DNA of 64,000 nucleotides, taken from contig JAJFMD010000008.1 in assembly GCA_021772335.1 (NCBI GenBank), forward strand, positions 62,001 through 126,000. The letters are read 5' to 3'. Shown here in pieces: positions 37,766 to 45,081 of this stretch. A program made the translations under genes and the position numbers. The notes beneath the pieces are model-generated. The model did not search any database and was not told where the DNA came from. It saw nothing but the letters and a program-made list of their open reading frames with translations. Positions within the stretch are counted from its first letter, which is position 1; each line of letters opens with the position of its first letter. The DNA is from Chlamydiota bacterium. GTDB lineage: Bacteria > Chlamydiota > Chlamydiia > Chlamydiales > Rhabdochlamydiaceae.

Positions 37766-38035
37766 TTATTTTCTTAGTTTTAGACGCGTAATAAGAGATT
37801 GGTAGCGCTTTGTATCTGTCGAATTAAGATAATCGAGCAGTTTGCGGCGTTGACCAACGAGTTTAAGTAGAGCTAATCTTGAATTATGATCTTTTGGAGC
37901 AACTTTAAGATGATCCGTAAGTTCTACAATTCTTTCTGTTAGAATAGCAATTTGAACGTCAGCAGAACCGGTGTCTTTTTCATGGAGCTGAAACTTCTTG
38001 GTGATCTCTTCTTTTGTACCTTTATCTAAAGACAT
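37766..38035 (-). CDS. rpsO: 30S ribosomal protein S15
   Basis: 89 residues, the exact usual size. Typical features are [20 protein letters not shown], then [20 protein letters not shown] and [20 protein letters not shown], ending in an RRKLLDYL segment. It lies upstream of pnp, as in many bacteria including Chlamydia, but a terminator and a new promoter separate the two. Confidence 0.97.
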   Translation of the reverse strand: MSLDKGTKEEITKKFQLHEKDTGSADVQIAILTERIVELTDHLKVAPKDHNSRLALLKLVGQRRKLLDYLNSTDTKRYQSLITRLKLRK

Positions 38036-38127
38036 CGATCGACTCCTCTTGGGGATTTAAATTTTTAATGCTAGCCGCAGTATAACCGATTAACGTTTAA
38101 TACTGCAAACTGATATGTACTACCGAG

Positions 38128-38157
38128 TAGTATAGCACAGGGTGTTTTTAAAGTGAA
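38128..38157 (-). promoter_or_regulatory. Candidate promoter of rpsO
   Basis: On the minus strand TTCACT (38157-38152), 18 bases, then TATACT (38133-38128). The sequence GTGCTATACT is shared with the pnp promoter. The start site would be about 85 bases before the rpsO ATG. Confidence 0.5.
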
Positions 38158-38260
38158 GACAAACCACTGAGATCTTTTCTCGTGAAGATCACATCGAAAA
38201 ACTTGTTTTTTATTCAATTTAAACATAGTTTATTTCCAATGGTTTTTATTTAAATTTTTT

Positions 38261-38749
38261 ATGAATAATAGTGATCAATTTTTTATTAAATGTGCTTTAA
38301 AAGAAGCAAAAAAAGCGGCAGCTCTTGGTGAAGTGCCAGTCGGTGCTGTGCTCGTTATCAATCAAAAAATTATTGCACAAGCGCACAATCAAGTTGAGAG
38401 TGCTCAAGATAGCAGTGCACATGCTGAATTGCTTGTTATCCAAAAAGCAAATCAAATTTTGAATCGATGGCGTTTAACGGATGCGACGCTCTATTGCACT
38501 CTAGAGCCTTGTATGATGTGTGCAGGAGCGATGATACTAGCGCGTGTAAAAAGATTAGTTTATGCTGCTCCAGACTTGCGTCATGGTGTAGATGGAAGTT
38601 TTATCTCAGTTTTTGAGAAAAAGCATCCAATCCATCAAATAGAGATTACACGAGGTGTCTGTGCTGAAGAAGCTGGGCAGCTAATGAAAGATTTTTTTAA
38701 AAAAGTTAGGGGAGAGAAGCGATGTCAGCCAACTTGTTCGATGAATTGA
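38261..38749 (+). CDS. tadA: tRNA-specific adenosine deaminase TadA
   Basis: Converts A34 to inosine in tRNA-Arg(ACG). 162 residues with the zinc and catalytic motifs HAE (SSAHAELLVI) and PCMMCAGA, and TadA-type residues DLRHGVDGSF. It overlaps the next small gene by 28 bases. The order rpsO, tadA, small gene, membrane protein matches CT843-CT846 of C. trachomatis as I recall it. Confidence 0.94.
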   Translation: MNNSDQFFIKCALKEAKKAAALGEVPVGAVLVINQKIIAQAHNQVESAQDSSAHAELLVIQKANQILNRWRLTDATLYCTLEPCMMCAGAMILARVKRLVYAAPDLRHGVDGSFISVFEKKHPIHQIEITRGVCAEEAGQLMKDFFKKVRGEKRCQPTCSMN

Positions 38750-38931
38750 TCACAATGCAAAGAAAAAATTTACTTAACATGGCCCGCCGCATCATTCCTC
38801 ACCTTACAGAAGAAGATATCTTGCAGCCTAACGATTTCCCTGAGCTGGAGAATAACCCCGTATTTCGCTATGAAGAGGGGATTCTAAGTGGTCTTCTTAG
38901 CGCTAAAATCGCCTATCTGTCTAAGAGCTAA
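38722..38931 (+). CDS. Small conserved chlamydial protein (CT845-like)
   Basis: 69 residues, no known domain. A helical, charged protein (MSANLFDELITMQRKNLLNM) with a conserved-looking EEDILQPNDFPELENNPVFR core. Its start lies inside the end of tadA, preceded by GGGGAGAG, so translation is probably coupled. In C. trachomatis the gene after the tadA homologue is also a short hypothetical. Confidence 0.7.
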   Translation: MSANLFDELITMQRKNLLNMARRIIPHLTEEDILQPNDFPELENNPVFRYEEGILSGLLSAKIAYLSKS

Positions 38932-38955
38932 TGCGTTATAGGCTTTGTGGCGGAT

Positions 38956-39777
38956 TTAGTGTGTTTTGTCTTGGATAATCACTTCTTCGTCGATAATGAT
39001 TCTACCGGTTTTGAAGTCGTAGATTGTTGACGGTTTTTTGCGTAGAGTAGGGCGGCTGTTTAGTTTGCGTTTAAAATTTTCTATCGCATAGATCAAGCGG
39101 CTTTCAAAGCGATTGAGAGAAGTAAAAGGGCTGTATACCTTCCAGCGCATCACTGCAAAAAAGTAGGCAAATAAAACGGAGCTTGAATTTGCTGCAAAGC
39201 TTAATAGGTTCGCTTGAGATAAATCGACAAGTAGCATAATCAATGTAAATGCGCAAAATGCTTTAGCATTAATAGGAATGAGTAGGAATAGGCGCACTTC
39301 AACTGTAGGAAATAGCATTAACCAAGCAATCATTAATCCACAGAGAATCGCTTGATTGCCCATATATACATCAGATGTATGCGTCATTAGTTGCATCGCA
39401 TAGACAGCGCCTGCAATGACTAGAGCACTAAGAACGTAAAACTTAAAAAATTCTTTTATTCCTTTTCGCTCGATGATCGACGAGCCAATCAGCCATAAGA
39501 TGTAGCAGTTGAACCCTGCGTAAATAATAAATGATAGACTGAGCCCTTCAGTGACTGTTGGATAGAGTAAAAAATAAGTTAGGGGCTGCCAAAAAAACAG
39601 ATGATAGAGTCCGACTGTTGAAAGGCCGAGCAGGAAATAGGGGTCAGGTATTTGAAAGCATAGCGAAAATAGGCGGCTAAAAAGAGCTGCTGCAATACTA
39701 AGCCCTAATGTTGACGCAATTAAAATTTTAAGTGGAGGGATGCGCCTCCAATTTGCTTTCTTGAAAAACGATTTCAT
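38956..39777 (-). CDS. Rhomboid-like membrane protein lacking catalytic residues (CT846-like)
   Basis: 273 residues with about six membrane helices followed by a cytoplasmic, basic C-terminal tail. The loop FFWQPLTYFLLYP resembles the L1/TM2 entry of rhomboids (WQ.xTYxF.H). The helix that should carry the serine motif GxSG reads GNQA at residues 140-143 (GNQAILCGLMIAWLM). The later helix has AANSSSVLFAYFF where active rhomboids have a His. It is thus best seen as a rhomboid-fold pseudoprotease or derlin-like protein. The chlamydial neighbour order supports conservation. Confidence 0.65.
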   Translation of the reverse strand: MKSFFKKANWRRIPPLKILIASTLGLSIAAALFSRLFSLCFQIPDPYFLLGLSTVGLYHLFFWQPLTYFLLYPTVTEGLSLSFIIYAGFNCYILWLIGSSIIERKGIKEFFKFYVLSALVIAGAVYAMQLMTHTSDVYMGNQAILCGLMIAWLMLFPTVEVRLFLLIPINAKAFCAFTLIMLLVDLSQANLLSFAANSSSVLFAYFFAVMRWKVYSPFTSLNRFESRLIYAIENFKRKLNSRPTLRKKPSTIYDFKTGRIIIDEEVIIQDKTH

Positions 39778-39914
39778 TTATAAATCTCATTTTTTTGGTT
39801 ATTATAGAGTGATTCTCCTTTTTTTTAAAGGGTAGAAAACCTTGTCTTTAATCAGCAAAATCCCTACTCTATGAGCCAGTTTAATCATGAGTTTTCCGTT
39901 AGGAGCAATTTATA

Positions 39915-40238
39915 ATGAAAAAGAATATCCATCCCGTTTATCAAGAAGTCTTGTTTGTCGATTCATCGACAGGTGATAAATTTGTCATCGGCTCAACTTT
40001 GCAACCTGATGCAAAAGAAAAGCATGAAGGCATTGAGTATCCTGTTCATCGCGTTGCTGTTTCTTCCGCTTCTCATCCGTTCTTTACTGGAAGTAGCCAG
40101 TTGATTGATACAGAGGGACGCATTGATAAATTTAAAAAACGTTATCAAGCGAAACAAGGTCAAAAGAAAGAAGAGCAGGAAGACGAAGCTCCAGCTAAAA
40201 AACCCGCTCCTAAAACTAAAAAGCCTAAGAAAAAATAG
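39915..40238 (+). CDS. rpmE2: 50S ribosomal protein L31, type B
   Basis: 107 residues. The L31 core [20 protein letters not shown] through [10 protein letters not shown] lacks the zinc cysteines (C-minus, type B form). A Lys/Glu/Pro-rich C-terminal extension (residues 80-107) is appended. prfA starts three bases after the stop. The same L31-RF1 start of the operon is found in Chlamydia. Confidence 0.94.
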   Translation: MKKNIHPVYQEVLFVDSSTGDKFVIGSTLQPDAKEKHEGIEYPVHRVAVSSASHPFFTGSSQLIDTEGRIDKFKKRYQAKQGQKKEEQEDEAPAKKPAPKTKKPKKK

Positions 40239-40241
40239 CAG

Positions 40242-41321
40242 ATGCAACGGCGCATTGAAAAACTCTTGCACCGTTTAGGGGAAGTTGAGTCGCTTCTTAG
40301 CGATCCGGCAACCTTATCTGATCAAGCTCAATATCGCAAACTCTCTGAAGAGCACTCTTACTTAGATCAGATTCGTGAAGCTTGGCAAAGTTTTCATAGT
40401 GTTGAGCAGCAGATTAAAGATAGCAAAGAGATGCTCAAAGAAGAGAAGGATGTTGAGTTTCAAAAAGTGATTGAAGATGAGCTCTCCGAACTTCAGGAGA
40501 GCTATCGCACTCTTACAAAAGCACTCGAAAATCTTCTCGTGCCTCCCGATCCCAATGACAACCGCAATCTTATTATTGAACTACGTGCAGGTACTGGTGG
40601 TGACGAAGCGGCTCTTTTTGTCGGTGATTGCGTGCGCATGTACAAACTCTATGCTGACCGACACAAGTGGAGTGTTGAACTGCTTTCTTGCACACCTTCA
40701 GATATTGGCGGCTTTAAAGAATATATCATGGGAATCAGCGGACGCAATGCGTATCGCATGATGAAATTTGAAGCAGGCACACATCGCGTTCAACGTGTTC
40801 CTGATACTGAGACTCAAGGGCGTGTACATACCTCTGCCATTACAATTGCTGTTTTCTTAGAGCCCGATGAAGAAGAAAAGATAATCATTGATGAGGGTGA
40901 ATTGCGTGTCGATACTTATCGCGCTTCAGGTGCGGGTGGTCAACACGTCAATACGACAGACTCAGCTGTGAGACTCACGCATATACCTACAGGTGTTGTC
41001 GTCACTTGCCAAGAAGAGCGCAGTCAACACAAAAACAAAGAAAAAGCGATGCGTCTTCTCTCTGCCAAAATTACAGAAGAAAAAAGACGCAAGCAGCATG
41101 AGGAGATTTCCTCTTTGCGTAGCTCGCAAATTGGAACAGGCGATCGCTCTGAGCGCATTCGCACTTATAATTTCCCTCAAAATCGCATCACAGATCACCG
41201 TATTAACCTCACACTCTTTAAGCTCGATCAAGTCATTAACGGCGATCTCGATGAGATCACAGGCGCGCTTGTCGCCTACTTTCATCAAAAGCAGCTTGCT
41301 GGCGCCCATGAAGACGATTAA
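40242..41321 (+). CDS. prfA: Peptide chain release factor 1
   Basis: 359 residues, full length. The GGQ motif that reaches the peptidyl-transferase centre is in [18 protein letters not shown]; its Gln is the substrate of PrmC, encoded next. The length and order of domains fit RF1 (UAA/UAG). It overlaps prmC by 14 bases. Confidence 0.96.
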   Translation: MQRRIEKLLHRLGEVESLLSDPATLSDQAQYRKLSEEHSYLDQIREAWQSFHSVEQQIKDSKEMLKEEKDVEFQKVIEDELSELQESYRTLTKALENLLVPPDPNDNRNLIIELRAGTGGDEAALFVGDCVRMYKLYADRHKWSVELLSCTPSDIGGFKEYIMGISGRNAYRMMKFEAGTHRVQRVPDTETQGRVHTSAITIAVFLEPDEEEKIIIDEGELRVDTYRASGAGGQHVNTTDSAVRLTHIPTGVVVTCQEERSQHKNKEKAMRLLSAKITEEKRRKQHEEISSLRSSQIGTGDRSERIRTYNFPQNRITDHRINLTLFKLDQVINGDLDEITGALVAYFHQKQLAGAHEDD

Positions 41322-42147
41322 AGAGATCTATCATCTTTCTTTGAATTTCCTCCAAGAGCGGAATGTTACTAATCCCCGCCGCGTGATTGAAGAGCTTATT
41401 AAGCATATCTTTGATCTCTCTCGTCTTGATCTCTACATGTCTTTTGATAAACCGATCGAAGAGAAGGAATTGCAATTGTTGCGTTCGCTTTTAAAAAGAG
41501 CTGCTACTCATGAGCCTTATGAATACATTACAGGTAAGCTGAAATTTCTTGATCTCGAACTATTCATATCAGCCGATTGCTTGATTCCAAGATCTGAGAC
41601 AGAAATTCTCGCTGAAATGATTACAAAGGAACTTGACGATTGCCCAGTACAACTCTGGGATATCTGCTGCGGCTCTGGCTGTCTTGGCCTAGCAATCAAA
41701 AACAAATTACCCAATGTTGAAGTTACCCTTTCTGATATTTCAAAAAATGCTTTAGAGCTTGCTCAAAAAAATGCTAAGCACAATCAGCTTGATATTGCAA
41801 TTGCCCATGGAGATCTGCTTGCACCATTTGCGGAAAAAAAAGCCGATGTCATTGTCTGTAATCCTCCTTATATCTCCGCAGAAGAATATGAAACCCTCGA
41901 TCGCAGCGTTCGCTCTTTTGAACCGAAACAGGCGTTGCTCGCGGGGAGTAATGGCTTGGAGTTCTATTCCAGGCTTGCTAAGGAGCTTCCAGCTTATCTA
42001 AATAGGGGAGCAAAACTCTTTTTTGAAATTGGTTGTAATCAAGCAGAGGCTGTTAAAAAAATCTTTTCAGAGCCTCATTGGAAATCTCAAACCATCTCCT
42101 GTGACTGGGCCGGGCATCCCCGCTTCTTTTTCCTTGAAATTGAATGA
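41308..42147 (+). CDS. prmC: Release factor glutamine methyltransferase PrmC (HemK)
   Basis: 279 residues from ATG 41308 ([14 protein letters not shown]). The frame is open further upstream but that part is the prfA gene read in another frame. SAM-binding segment [16 protein letters not shown] and the substrate-binding NPPY motif ([10 protein letters not shown]) are present. It methylates the GGQ glutamine of RF1 and RF2. Coupled to prfA by overlap. Confidence 0.95.
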   Translation: MKTIKEIYHLSLNFLQERNVTNPRRVIEELIKHIFDLSRLDLYMSFDKPIEEKELQLLRSLLKRAATHEPYEYITGKLKFLDLELFISADCLIPRSETEILAEMITKELDDCPVQLWDICCGSGCLGLAIKNKLPNVEVTLSDISKNALELAQKNAKHNQLDIAIAHGDLLAPFAEKKADVIVCNPPYISAEEYETLDRSVRSFEPKQALLAGSNGLEFYSRLAKELPAYLNRGAKLFFEIGCNQAEAVKKIFSEPHWKSQTISCDWAGHPRFFFLEIE

Positions 42148-42226
42148 CTTTCTCTAGTATCCTAGCCGCTGCGCAATAGGACTGTGTAGTAATAGTGTAC
42201 ACTACCTAAATAAGAAATTACTAGTA

Positions 42227-43567
42227 ATGTTTGATCAGTTATCCGGCAAGTTCCAGCAGCTCTTCTCTAAGCTTGGACAAGAGAAAAAGCTTACAGAAGA
42301 TAATCTCACCGATGCAGTACGTTCGGTACGTCTTGCTCTGCTCGATGCAGATGTTAATTATTCTGTCGCTTCCCGTTTTGTCAAACAGGTTAAAGAGAAA
42401 GCTCTAGGCCAAAGCCAGATTAAAACTGTAAGTGCTGAGCATCAGTTTTCATCAATTGTGCATGAAGAGCTTGTCTCTTTAATGGGCAGCGAAGAAAAGG
42501 CAATAAGTTTTAAAGGATCCCCAACCGTGATCATGCTCTGCGGATTGCAAGGATCTGGAAAGACAACAGCGTGTGCGAAGCTCGCCTACCTGATGCAAAA
42601 AAAAGAGCATGGCAAAAAAGTATTGATCGCAGCGTGTGATTTAGCGCGTCCTGCTGCAGTGCTTCAGTTAAAACAACTCGGTGAGCAAGGAAACATTGCA
42701 ATTCATGCTGAAGAGGGAGCGAAGAAGCCGCTCAAAGTTGCTAAAGAAGCGTTAAAAAAAGCACGCATAGAAAATTACGATGTGCTGATTGTCGATACTG
42801 CAGGCCGTTTGCACATTGATGAGCCTTTAATGGAAGAACTCTCTGAGATGAAGCAAGCTCTCTCACCTGATGAGATCTTCTTTGTCGCGAGTAGCACAAC
42901 AGGACAAGATGCAGTAAAGACGGCGCTTGAGTTTGATCAGCAGCTCGATATTACCGGTTCGATCCTAACAATGCTCGACGGGAATAGTAGAGCGGGTGCG
43001 GCGATTTCGATTCTTGAAGTGACAAAGAAGCCTCTTCGTTTTGAGGGGATTGGAGAAAAGCTTGATGACTTGCAGCTATTTAATCCGAAGTCAATGGCCG
43101 ATCGTATTCTCGGCATGGGCGATGTGATTAACCTCGTGCGCAAGGCAAAAGAGCACATTGACGAAGAAGAGAGTGAAAAACTCGAAAAGAAAATAAAAAA
43201 GGCGCAATTTACTTACGGCGATTATTTGCAGCAGATGAAATCGATTAAGAAGATGGGCCCACTGAAAAATCTGCTAAAAATGATGCCAGGACTTCCCGAC
43301 CTCGGAGATTTAGAGGGATCGGATAAAGAATTTAATAGACTCGAAGCGATCATTTCATCGATGACGCCAAGCGAGCGCGAAGAGCATGTGGATTTAATCC
43401 CAGCACGTCGCCATCGCATTGCCAATGGCAGTGGCGTTAAAATTGATGAGGTGAACCGTATGGTTAAGAGTTTTAAACGATTGAAACAAATGATGAAAAA
43501 AATGCCCCAAAGCAAAACACAGATGCTTAAAATGATGGGCTCTAAGGAGAAAAATTTATGGCGTTAA
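42227..43567 (+). CDS. ffh: Signal recognition particle protein Ffh
   Basis: 446 residues. N domain, G domain with GLQGSGKTTACAKLA, DTAGRL and a TKxD-equivalent region, then a Met-rich M domain (QQMKSIKKMGPLKNLLKMMP, KQMMKKMPQSKTQMLKMMG) binding signal peptides and 4.5S RNA. Where most Ffh proteins have DTAGR..TKLDG, this one reads TMLDG (ILTMLDGNSRAGAA). It overlaps rpsP by ten bases. Confidence 0.95.
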   Translation: MFDQLSGKFQQLFSKLGQEKKLTEDNLTDAVRSVRLALLDADVNYSVASRFVKQVKEKALGQSQIKTVSAEHQFSSIVHEELVSLMGSEEKAISFKGSPTVIMLCGLQGSGKTTACAKLAYLMQKKEHGKKVLIAACDLARPAAVLQLKQLGEQGNIAIHAEEGAKKPLKVAKEALKKARIENYDVLIVDTAGRLHIDEPLMEELSEMKQALSPDEIFFVASSTTGQDAVKTALEFDQQLDITGSILTMLDGNSRAGAAISILEVTKKPLRFEGIGEKLDDLQLFNPKSMADRILGMGDVINLVRKAKEHIDEEESEKLEKKIKKAQFTYGDYLQQMKSIKKMGPLKNLLKMMPGLPDLGDLEGSDKEFNRLEAIISSMTPSEREEHVDLIPARRHRIANGSGVKIDEVNRMVKSFKRLKQMMKKMPQSKTQMLKMMGSKEKNLWR

Positions 43568-43890
43568 AAATCCGTTTGCGACAGCAGGGACGTACCAATC
43601 GCAAGACATATCGTCTTGTTGTTATTGATTCGCGTACACCTCGTGATGGTAAGTATGTTGAGAATCTAGGCTGGTACAATCCTTTTTGTACTGATGCTGA
43701 TGCTTCAATCGATGGAGAGAGAACTCTTCATTGGGTAAAGCAAGGTGCAGTATTAAGTGAGACAGCGAGTGCTTTAGTTAAGCGTTTCGCTCCAGAGGTG
43801 ACAAAACACCTTCACGAGAGAGACGAAGCTAAGCGCATCAAGCTTGCAGGCAAACGTAAAGCTGCAAAAGCAAAACCGGAGCAAAAGTAG
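43558..43890 (+). CDS. rpsP: 30S ribosomal protein S16
   Basis: 110 residues: MALKIRLRQQGRTNRKTYRL start, VIDSRTPRDGKYVENLGWYN core, and a Lys/Ala-rich C-terminal extension. It starts inside the end of ffh and is followed seven bases later by trmD: the ffh-rpsP-trmD-rplS operon. Confidence 0.96.
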   Translation: MALKIRLRQQGRTNRKTYRLVVIDSRTPRDGKYVENLGWYNPFCTDADASIDGERTLHWVKQGAVLSETASALVKRFAPEVTKHLHERDEAKRIKLAGKRKAAKAKPEQK

Positions 43891-43896
43891 AGTGAG

Positions 43897-44574
43897 ATGT
43901 TTATCGATATCTTGTCCCTTTTCCCTGAGTATTTCCGCGGACCCTTTGATGTTAGTATGCTCAAGCGCGCACAAGAAAAGCGCCTGCTAGAAATTGAACT
44001 GACCAATATCCGCGATTTTGCAACAGGAAAACACAAGAAAGTCGATGAACGCCCTTACGGTGGGGGACCAGGAATGGTACTGATGCCCGAGCCGCTAATT
44101 AAAGCGATTCGGAGCAAACGAAAACCAAATAGCCATGTGATCCACCTCTCACCACAAGGGCAGCAGCTCAAAGCGCACAAGGCGCAAGAGCTAGCAAAAA
44201 AAGAACATTTAATCCTTTTGTGTGGCCACTACGAAGGAGTCGACGAGCGCGTCATAGACAAAGAGGTCGATGAAGAGATTAGTATTGGTGATTACGTATT
44301 AACCAATGGCTGTCTCGCCGCTATCGTCTTAATAGATGCGATTGCGCGCTTTATTCCCGGAGTGCTAGGGCACCCGGAATCAGCGCTTTCCGATTCCTTC
44401 CAAGAAGAAGAGCTCTTCGATGGACCACACTACACGCGACCCGAGCTTTTTGAAGAAAGCCGCGTTCCCGATGTGTTGCTCTCCGGCAATCATCAAGAGA
44501 TCGCAAAATTCAGAAAAGAGCGCGCTTTTGAAAAAGCACGTCGCGTGCGAAAAGACTTATTAAAAATGGAGTAG
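43897..44574 (+). CDS. trmD: tRNA (guanine-N1-)-methyltransferase TrmD
   Basis: 225 residues. SPOUT-class enzyme methylating G37 of tRNAs. Knot motifs [13 protein letters not shown] and [19 protein letters not shown] are clear, as is [15 protein letters not shown] near the N-terminus. Slightly shorter than the E. coli protein (255) at the C-terminus. Confidence 0.96.
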   Translation: MFIDILSLFPEYFRGPFDVSMLKRAQEKRLLEIELTNIRDFATGKHKKVDERPYGGGPGMVLMPEPLIKAIRSKRKPNSHVIHLSPQGQQLKAHKAQELAKKEHLILLCGHYEGVDERVIDKEVDEEISIGDYVLTNGCLAAIVLIDAIARFIPGVLGHPESALSDSFQEEELFDGPHYTRPELFEESRVPDVLLSGNHQEIAKFRKERAFEKARRVRKDLLKME

Positions 44575-44578
44575 AACA

Positions 44579-44962
44579 ATGGTTCAGTGTCTAGAAATTC
44601 AAGAGATCGAACAAGAGCATCTCAAGCAAGATATCCCGGAGTTTCGTGTCGGTGATACAGTTAGCGTACATATGCGCATTATTGAAGGTTCCAAAGAAAG
44701 AATTCAGGTGTTTTCTGGAACAGTGATTGCCCGTCGTGGTAGTGGCCTTTCAGAGACCTTTGCTCTCTATCGCGTTTCGCATGGCTCAGGTATGGAGCGT
44801 GTCTTCATCCTAAATAGCCCGAAAATCGCTAAGATCGAGCTAACGCGTAAAGGTAAAGTTCGCCGCGGCAAACTTCATTACCTCCGCGGTAAATTTGGTA
44901 AAGCTTCTAAAGTCAAAGAAAAAATCATGACTAAAGTCGCTAAAAAACAACCTGAAGCTTAA
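44579..44962 (+). CDS. rplS: 50S ribosomal protein L19
   Basis: 127 residues with [41 protein letters not shown] and the [21 protein letters not shown]-terminus. Last gene of the rpmE-rplS run; a terminator follows. In Chlamydia rnhB comes next, but here 16 kb of ankyrin genes intervene. Confidence 0.97.
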   Translation: MVQCLEIQEIEQEHLKQDIPEFRVGDTVSVHMRIIEGSKERIQVFSGTVIARRGSGLSETFALYRVSHGSGMERVFILNSPKIAKIELTRKGKVRRGKLHYLRGKFGKASKVKEKIMTKVAKKQPEA

Positions 44963-44984
44963 AAAAAGCGCTATCCTTTTCATT

Positions 44985-45014
44985 AAAGCCAATGGATTCC
45001 CCATTGGCTTTTTT
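44985..45014 (+). terminator. Rho-independent terminator after rplS
   Basis: Stem AAAGCCAATGG / CCATTGGCTTT with loop ATTCC and a run of six T residues. It separates the ribosomal operon from the ankyrin array. Confidence 0.88.
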
Positions 45015-45017
45015 CTA

Positions 45018-45045
45018 TTCACAAAAATCCACCTAGCAATAAACT
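45018..45045 (+). promoter_or_regulatory. Shared promoter element, ankyrin gene 1
   Basis: TTCACA (45018-45023), 16 bases, TAAACT (45040-45045), just after the terminator of rplS. The same pair of boxes recurs at the same place before ankyrin genes 2 to 5. Confidence 0.5.
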
Positions 45046-45081
45046 AGATCCCTCTATTGACAATGAACACTGGAAAACGGG

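Noticed and set aside
40993-41307. N-terminal extension of prmC
   Set aside because: It is the prfA coding region read in another frame; the family N-terminus begins at 41308.
45056-45062. TTGACA before ankyrin gene 1 as a -35 box
   Set aside because: No -10 fits 16-18 bases downstream before the start codon, and the hexamer is lost in gene 5; the upstream TTCACA/TAAACT pair is the better-conserved element.
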